From Prostheceraeus crozeri (lineage: Eukaryota > Platyhelminthes > Polycladida > Euryleptidae): a stretch of DNA of 64,000 nt. A model generated the notes under the pieces. That model searched no databases and was not told the DNA's origin. It worked only from the letters and a program-made list of their open reading frames with translations. The translations under genes and the position numbers were made by a program. The stretch spans positions 772,501 through 836,500 of the forward strand of contig CAJQUW010008964.1 in NCBI GenBank assembly GCA_907163375.1. The letters run 5' to 3'. This document shows, piece by piece, positions 58,249-64,000 of the stretch; positions within the stretch are counted from its first letter, which is position 1; each line of letters starts with the position of its first letter.

Positions 58249-58746
58249 TTATTCAATTCCCTTATTCAATTCTAACATAATATCTAGAAATGGTACTCCT
58301 TTTTGTAATTTAAATAAAACATAAAGACATAATTGACCACAGTAAGTAGTTCCCGGTTTTTGAATTTGAAATGTATTATAAATTCCATTGCCAAGTAATT
58401 TTTTGACTTCGTTTGTAGGTGGAAGTCCATAAGAGTCGAACCAATAGTTCTCAGCCTCTGGGCGGTCGAAATAGTAATTATCTCGATTTTTATTAAAGAT
58501 ACCTGCAGACCAATGTACGCCTTTTTGGTCTGAAGTGTGAAGATTCGTTATGAAATTTATAGTTATTGATGGAACTTTGTTCCGGGAACTGAAGGTTCCT
58601 GTTGGCTTATTTTTTAAGAATTGTAATTCGGCTCTCATTAGAACATGAAAATTCTTTATTCCCAATTGATTTGCGATTTTCTTTAAATCGAAATTCATTG
58701 TTGTTTGTGTTCCATATAATTTCAAAAACTCATTTATGTTGCTCAT
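58249..58746 (-). CDS. Adenain-type cysteine protease (maturation protease)
   Basis: An intact 165-residue frame on the minus strand starting at ATG 58746. It shows KGVHWSAGIF with the catalytic His, YYFDRPEAENYWFDSYG with the acidic residue, and TTYCGQLCLYVLF with the nucleophile Cys after the Gln-type position. The order His, acidic, Cys and the FDSxG and CG motifs are those of adenovirus protease (family C5) and Maverick relatives. It would cut capsid and core precursors during particle maturation. Two mini-hairpins, GGAACTTTGTTCC and GGAACTGAAGGTTCC, lie inside the coding sequence (58571-58599) without breaking it. Confidence 0.85.
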   Translation of the reverse strand: MSNINEFLKLYGTQTTMNFDLKKIANQLGIKNFHVLMRAELQFLKNKPTGTFSSRNKVPSITINFITNLHTSDQKGVHWSAGIFNKNRDNYYFDRPEAENYWFDSYGLPPTNEVKKLLGNGIYNTFQIQKPGTTYCGQLCLYVLFKLQKGVPFLDIMLELNKGIE

Positions 58747-58794
58747 TTTATAATAAAAAAATTTCTTAAGGGACCCCTAGAAGTCAGAAGGGAG

Positions 58795-58897
58795 GGGGTA
58801 TTGATTTAAAACTGTTCTCTAATGATGACTTTCCTTACTACTTGGGGGGGTATTGATTTAAAATTGTTCCATAATGATGTCTTTCCTTACTACTTAT
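58795..58897. repeat. ~60-bp tandem duplication upstream of the protease gene
   Basis: GGGGGTATTGATTTAAAACT through CTTTCCTTACTACTT is repeated from about 58850 with few changes. It lies directly upstream of the protease start and could be part of its promoter region. The next ~300 bases to 59220 hold nothing I recognise. Confidence 0.8.
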
Positions 58898-59232
58898 TCG
58901 ATTTTGAAATGATTTAATTTAATCTAAATTAAAACGTTACATTGTTTTACAGATTTCCATTTTCTTCATGTACTTTTCAAAATGAATTAGAAAAAAGTGA
59001 GTTTTAGATAGTTCTTGAATCACTGCTTGCTTACTTGCTTTTCAGATGTAGTTGTCATTTTCTTTGTTAGTTAATTACGCGAAGACTGAAAAGTGTCTTC
59101 TTCTTTATTAACAAAAACTTAAAAACAATCTTTATTCATCAGAACAAGCATGAATACATTAGCCTGCAGGACAAAAGAATAAAGAATCGCAGATTTCCCA
59201 CGAAGCGTCAAACTTCAATCTAAACGTTACAA

Positions 59233-59676
59233 CTATTGGTGTTGTTGATTATCTTCTTCTCTTTGAGCATGCTGTTGCCGTTGTTGCTCTTCTATTCGCA
59301 TTTGTTCTTGTACTTGTTCATATGTTGGTGGACTTTGTACTTCAATATTAATAGGTTGACTAGTTTGACGTATGATATTCTCCTCTTCCTCTTCTGATAA
59401 TTGACTATTCATATTATAAAATAATTTCTGTCTCTTTTCAATAAGGTTTAGAATTTTTTTGTCAATACTAAAATTGACTCTTCTTTCACCAAGTGATTGA
59501 AGCAGTGAACAAATATCATGTTCCCGAAATAAACTGCTCCTCAATTGAAAATGTATGATCTGTCTTGTTAGCCGTTCTAATTGTTGTCGTTTTACTTGAA
59601 TACGAAGTCGGCGTTCAGTAGATCCAACCATGATATTGTGATAAAGGCAACGCTTTACGCAAGTACTCTCTTTCAA
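59233..59676 (-). CDS. PPxY-motif protein of the Maverick
   Basis: An intact 147-residue frame on the minus strand; ATG 59631 is an alternative start that removes a Cys-containing leader. The N-terminal part is Arg/Gln-rich and helical (RRLRIQVKRQQLERLTRQII), the middle has a heptad-like stretch, then acidic EEEEEN, and SPPTYEQVQEQ near residue 115, followed by a Gln/Glu/His-rich end. PPTY fits the PPxY motif bound by WW domains of NEDD4-type ubiquitin ligases, used by several viruses for egress and by adenovirus protein VI for transport. The motif is seen; the function is inferred. Confidence 0.55.
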   Translation of the reverse strand: MKESTCVKRCLYHNIMVGSTERRLRIQVKRQQLERLTRQIIHFQLRSSLFREHDICSLLQSLGERRVNFSIDKKILNLIEKRQKLFYNMNSQLSEEEEENIIRQTSQPINIEVQSPPTYEQVQEQMRIEEQQRQQHAQREEDNQQHQ

Positions 59677-59787
59677 ACGAAATGAGATAAGTTTAAAATT
59701 TGTTAAATGAGATATAGTTTATAAGCATCAATGAAATCCCTATGACAACGTTGACGAGACAATTGTAACTTTCTAAAACAATAGCGT

Positions 59788-60018
59788 TCAAGTAACCAAT
59801 GAACCGCGACCAATTTCTGAGCCAAGTTGGCTAACAAAATGGATTTGGCCGCGGTTTCGGTCGCAAAACTGGCAACACATTTGACAAGTGGGGGTAAGAG
59901 AAAGACATAAGTGCGGGTAACAGCTGTTTGATCTGCATTGTTTTATGAATGCGGGTATCAGCTGTTCCCTACAATTGGGAGGTTCATCAGAGTGCAAAGC
60001 AGTAACAATAACAGACAT
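59788..60018 (-). CDS. Possible small cysteine-rich protein next to the right TIR
   Basis: A 76-codon frame from ATG 60018, only 28 bases inside the right TIR. It contains a cluster CYPHLC then CQMCCQFCDRN, six Cys within 22 residues, which could bind zinc. Composition here is more GC-rich than most of the element. There is no known relative that I can name and the frame could be chance. Confidence 0.3.
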   Translation of the reverse strand: MSVIVTALHSDEPPNCREQLIPAFIKQCRSNSCYPHLCLSLTPTCQMCCQFCDRNRGQIHFVSQLGSEIGRGSLVT

Positions 60019-60046
60019 TCTAAGAGATTGTGTTACATTCTGAAAG

Positions 60047-60533
60047 AAATATTTTTGAATACAATCTTCTGGTATATTGAGACTACGTGATATTTTGAGA
60101 CAACTTAAATTTTCATCTGCCTAAATTTTCAAAATTCTTAGACCACGTGATATTTTCAGACAACTTAAATTTTCGATTACGTGATATTTTGGGACAACTT
60201 AAATTTTCGATTACGTGATATTTTGGAACAACTTAAATTTTCGATTACGTGATATTTTGGAACAACTTAAATTTTCGATTACGTGATATTTTGGAACAAC
60301 TTAAATTTTCGATTACGTGATATTTTGGGACCACTTAAATTTTTGAAATTTTGTTTTTTGAAAATTTGTCACTACCTAAATTTTCGGCCTTCGGCCACGT
60401 GAAATTTGAAATCTACCTAAATTTTTGAAATTTTGATTTTTTTGAAAATTTTGAAAAACCCCGCAAAAGTGTGACATCCGGCGCAAGCGAAGCGAAGCAA
60501 AGCGTCGCGCCGGATGTCACACTATATACTACT
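60047..60533 (-). repeat. Right TIR of the Maverick
   Basis: The inverse complement of 47630-48176 apart from one fewer 60-bp unit, a few substitutions (for example GCAAAG for GCGAAG in the hairpin loop) and one base in the outer 11 bp. It ends TATATACTACT at 60533, followed by the duplication AATGCA. Confidence 0.93.
60468..60523. repeat. Terminal hairpin of the right TIR
   Basis: The same 17-bp stem as at 47640-47695, with a loop of GCGAAGC-type repeats on this strand. The conserved pairing at both ends argues that the hairpin itself matters. Confidence 0.95.
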
Positions 60534-60539
60534 AATGCA

Positions 60540-61855
60540 CTGTCCATTTTACCCCAGTGATATTTTAGGAGTGGGGCTATATGGGCACTTTTCTTATACT
60601 CACGTTTTACGGAAACTATCAATCGTGGGCCTAAATTAAAGTTAGATTGTAAATCTGCATGTAATGAAGATGAGGAGACTGTTTTCGTTTGCCTCGAACA
60701 ATTAATCTACACAGAATTAGAAGCTTTACCAAATAAGCGTCTGATTTCATTGTCGTTACTACAGCGATCAAATTTATGCATTTTTATCGTTATCTTCCTA
60801 GTCCGTGCGCACGTGTGAGCGCGTGTTTTCCTCGAATGATCTGTGCTGCCACACGGAGATGACCATGACTAGTTCTCTGTCGACTTTGAAGTTCATACGG
60901 GCAATGGGTCCTGAGGTAGAGGCCGAAGAACTCAAATTACTCATATTAGTCCGCTGCCCATATTCCTATTCCTATATATGCCCATGATATATAATGTTTT
61001 ACATTAAGCGAGCTATTTACTCACAATTTTTTCACCTGTTTTTCCGGTGGTGATCCAAACGTAGTAAGTAGCATTATGTGGCACTGTTTATGTCTTAAAT
61101 TGAATTTATTCTTATTTTAAATTTCATCTATTCTCATGAACTTAAGTAAGGTTTCGAATTCTATTGACCGTGGCCGCTGGCTTTTCTAAATTGTCAGGAT
61201 AGTAGATACCAATCAGCATACTTTGTTTGAATTTTGCATTCATGCTTTTTCTTAATTGTACACAGTTGCTCATGTCACAGTCTGGATAATACTTCGAATT
61301 CTAACGAGCAGTAGCCATAATTGAGCATTTTCCATACGAAATGTGGAGTTTGCCAATTGACATCGATTAACAACGATACTATATGTAATCCATTGAGATT
61401 TCGTTGCACTGGTATGCAATAATTGAGATGATATCTGGTCGATATAGAATAATGACTTGAATTTTATGAAATCGACTTCGAATAGTCAGAGAATTTGAAG
61501 ATTGTAATCTGGTGTCAACCCTGCCTACATTACGGTAAATCAAGAGTGCCCAGATATATCATAATCAAAATTGACTCGCATTTTCCATTCACAATTTAGA
61601 TTATATTGTTGTCGGCTTCCAGATTGACATTGGCTTTAATCAATCTACTCATTCATTAATTCCTTGATTCTAATGAAATCTATTATGGAAGTTACGATAT
61701 ACATCGGTCTTTAGTGCATATGAATCCGCAGGCTGATGATGACAAACGAATTCAGTCTGTTCACCTCTTTCATCGCCTGAGGTTCCTGCGATGTGGTGTT
61801 TCCGGTGAAGCACGTATCCCCGGTGCTGCAATATTTTTTCACTTTTCTCTACTAT
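60540..61855. other. No gene recognised
   Basis: AT-rich DNA right of the Maverick with no exon or repeat that I can define, apart from the weak inverse match to 46640-46690 mentioned above. Confidence 0.45.
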
Positions 61856-61859
61856 GAAG

Positions 61860-62220
61860 CTGAGCCGTACCTCACTCCTCGCTTCAGATATTGTTCCAGC
61901 CTCCTCCTTTCATTAGCATTCGTGAATGCCCACCAGATGGGAGTAGCATAAAAAATCTTGTTGGCAATCATTGTTGCTGATGGAGTATATGTTGCTTAGC
62001 TCCTCGACTTTTTATTATCTTCATTGCGTATATGCTCTTGTAGCATTTTTTCAATATCCTGCTCACGTGGGCGTCCATAGTAGATTTTGTGTGAAGGTGA
62101 CACCCCGGATAATGATTTCTGATGTTCTTGTAATGTTAGGAAGATGTGGCGGCTCCGTGTTGGTCTGGATTATCCAACAGTTCTGAGGGTCGTTTTGAGG
62201 CACAAGTCGAATTTCTCTGA
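61860..62220 (-). pseudogene. LINE reverse-transcriptase C-terminal fragment
   Basis: On the minus strand IIIRGVTF is followed, after frameshifts, by KKCYKSIYAMKII and then KIFYATPIWWAFTNANERRR with LEQYLKRGVRYG. The IRGVTF and ATPxWW order belongs to the region after the catalytic domain in non-LTR retrotransposons. Fragmentary, at least two frameshifts. Confidence 0.7.
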
Positions 62221-63119
62221 CCGACCGTCTGGCGAAGTTGCCATGGAGATGTTTTTAGGATCCTATGGTGGTCAGGTTTTCATACTGGCAGAAACCAATC
62301 ACATTCTGATGTAGGTAAAAAGACTCTGACATGCGGATGGGATTTCTTAAATTTTGATGGAATCATGACAAGAACATTCTAAGGATATTCATGACATAGA
62401 TGAGCGCAAGCGATGAAGGGCGGTTTTTCCTTTTTAACAGATGCATTAGGATTCTCCGCCCATTCAATTTGTTCTCGCAGCATAAGCAAAAATTCCCGTT
62501 CATTGCATCACTAGCAAACTTAGAAGATTAAACAATCTAACTCTGTAAATCCTGTGTCAGTGTGTGGGACTCTGCATTTGAGCCCTACTTCATTCATGCA
62601 CAGCAGGAGAGGCATGCACGCGGATGGTAATTAAAAAGAAATCATTCTGAAATGTTTAGGAAATATTTGTATTGTTTGGTATCGATGAAATAGATTACAG
62701 TCTGACTGGAGGTTTTGAAGCTGCCAAGAGCACGTAAGTGAAATTTTCAGGGGAGGGGCTCAGCCCTCTGTAGCCCCCCTGTTCCCGCGTGCCTGCATAC
62801 ATCTTTTATTGTTCATCGATTTCCAGTCAATCCTCTTTAATTAAAACGCACAATTGAAGCTGATGATTAATTCAGCTCTTTCGATATTAGTGTAGGCCCT
62901 ACTAGCACAGACCTACTTCCGAATATTCCCCGAGGTTATGAATTGAGACAGTCTATATTTGCTGCATTATATCAGTATTGGCGCCGACCTATCATTGATA
63001 AGGATACTCACTTGCTCATGTATACATTTGTGCATTTCTGTACATTATAGTAATGATTGACTCAATAGCGCATGTTCTTCTAGTGTCCTATGTGAAGATC
63101 TGAAACTGACAAAGAAATT

Positions 63120-63850
63120 TCGATTTTCATCCGTTAAAGGTATCGTAATCGATGGAGAGCTTCTGTCTCACCTCATATTCGCTGACGATATCCACGACAA
63201 CAGTCAGCCAGTCGGACTAAAGAGGAAAATTGCCAAGACGAAGATCATGTGTAACAATTCCGCACGGAAGACCGACGTCATTATCGATGGAAGATCGAAG
63301 AAGTCAACAAATATGTATACCTTGGCCAGATGCAACATCACTCTTGGGTGGAATGCCTTCCGGAAGCTTGGCGATATCATGCGAGATAAAAAAGTTCCCA
63401 TGAAATTAGAGAGAAAGGCGTTCAACGAATGTATTCTTCCTACTATGACATATGACAGCGAAATATGGTTGCTAAATGATACACAATTGGAGAAGCTCGT
63501 CACAACTCAACGGAAAATGGAGCGTATGTAATGATGGGTATTACACTTCGTGACAGGAAGAGAGCCAGTTGGATCCGTCAGCAGACAGGGGTCACTGACA
63601 TCATCCAGTGTATCCGGGAGAGTTGATGGGCAAGACATGTGGCGCGACGAAATGACAATCGATGGACAAATAGATAACACGGGTTACAGAATGGACTCCA
63701 CGCAACTACAAAAGATCACGTGGACGACCAAAATCAAGATGGTGCGACGATCTAGAACGAAACATCGAACGCACATGGAGCCGCATGGCTAAAGACAAAG
63801 TTTTGTGGACGTTCAAGAGAGAGAAATGCCCTGATGATGATGAAGAATGA
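63120..63850 (+). pseudogene. RTE-like LINE fragment, 3' end
   Basis: IVIDGELLSHLIFADDI contains the catalytic FADD. It continues with AKTKIMCNNSARKT, WNAFRKLGDIMRDKKVPMKL and CILPTMTYDSEIWLL, then across a frame change MGITLRDRKRASWIRQQTGV and RWT. The order is that of RTE-type reverse transcriptases. ATGATGATGAA near 63830 is the expected short 3' repeat tail. Deletions and stops show that it is dead. Confidence 0.82.
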
Positions 63851-64000
63851 ATAATATGAAAATGTGTTTTCCACTGGAATTTAGTGCTTTAGTATATGAA
63901 TCACAGCTTGAGTTGCCACTTACCGGTGCTTTAGTTGTGCTAGCGTGAATTTTAAGTTTGTCATTTTTTCAAATGGAGGTCAATCAATGTTTTTGATCTG

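Larger units (their letters stand above)
47630..60533 (+). mobile_element. Maverick/Polinton, internally deleted
   Basis: The element begins AGTAGTA and ends TACTACT, has long TIRs (47630-48176 and 60047-60533), and is flanked by AATGCA on both sides (47624-47629 and 60534-60539). AG...CT termini and a 6-bp duplication are the hallmarks of Mavericks. Inside are capsid, protease, integrase, phospholipase-like and other virion-type genes at much higher AT content than the flanks. Plus-strand genes dominate; the possible clamp, protease and PPxY genes are on the minus strand. The polymerase is reduced to its C-terminal end and no packaging ATPase was seen. Typical complete elements are 15-20 kb, so a few kilobases are missing. 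Confidence 0.95.

Noticed and set aside
47640..60523. Palindromic tips taken as the true element ends
   Set aside because: Six bases outside them do not match (GTAAAT versus ATATAC), whereas 10 bp further out AATGCA matches perfectly and ends are AG/CT.
61971..62186. Plus-strand frame as a membrane protein gene
   Set aside because: It is the antisense of the LINE fragment read on the minus strand at 61860-62220.

Overview
The window is animal nuclear DNA, most likely from an invertebrate. It has long introns with GT-AG boundaries in matching phase, tRNA-derived SINEs, decayed LINEs, mariner, Tc1 and hAT DNA transposons, and one complete-looking Maverick/Polinton (a virus-like DNA transposon). 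I cannot name the species. Host coding sequence is sparse; most of the window is intron, intergenic DNA and transposon debris.

Regions. (1) 1951-6025: a three-level nest. A SINE is split by a 3.86 kb DNA transposon (2054-5916; 14-bp terminal inverted repeats, 4-bp TAAT target duplication, clustered TTAAGTCCGTCAC subterminal repeats), and that transposon is itself split by a 1.4 kb mariner (3795-5192). (2) 6476-27464: four exons of a plus-strand coiled-coil gene (6476-6558, 15770-16160, 19957-20503, 27288-27464). The splice phases fit, and the introns hold a Tc1 element, SINEs, a hAT MITE, foldbacks and a LINE tail. (3) 30799-43190: a hAT element with a perfect 8-bp duplication, a decayed LINE enclosed by ~267-bp inverted arms, a C-type lectin exon on the minus strand, and two MITEs. 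(4) 47630-60533: the Maverick. (5) 61860-63850: two more LINE fragments.

The Maverick is the highlight. It is 12,904 bp long, begins AG and ends CT, carries TIRs of 547 bp (left) and 487 bp (right), and is flanked by a perfect 6-bp duplication, AATGCA. It encodes a double-jelly-roll-type major capsid protein, a penton-like protein, adenain-type protease, rve integrase, a parvovirus-type phospholipase A2 protein, two small hydrophobic virion-core-like proteins, a fibre-like coiled-coil protein with a phage-tail-fibre-like N-terminal motif, a PPxY-containing protein, a possible sliding-clamp-like protein and two conserved unknowns. Only the C-terminal end of its protein-primed DNA polymerase B survives and no packaging ATPase was seen, so it is an internally deleted copy. 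Several genes carry single in-frame stops or frameshifts, while other frames (protease, the putative clamp, the PPxY protein and the two left-end genes) are intact. Each terminus is a 17-bp hairpin with a CTTCG-repeat loop, and many mini-hairpins with mostly 3-nt loops are scattered through the element, even inside genes.

Limits: all calls come from reading sequence by eye. No database search, fold prediction or transcript evidence was available.
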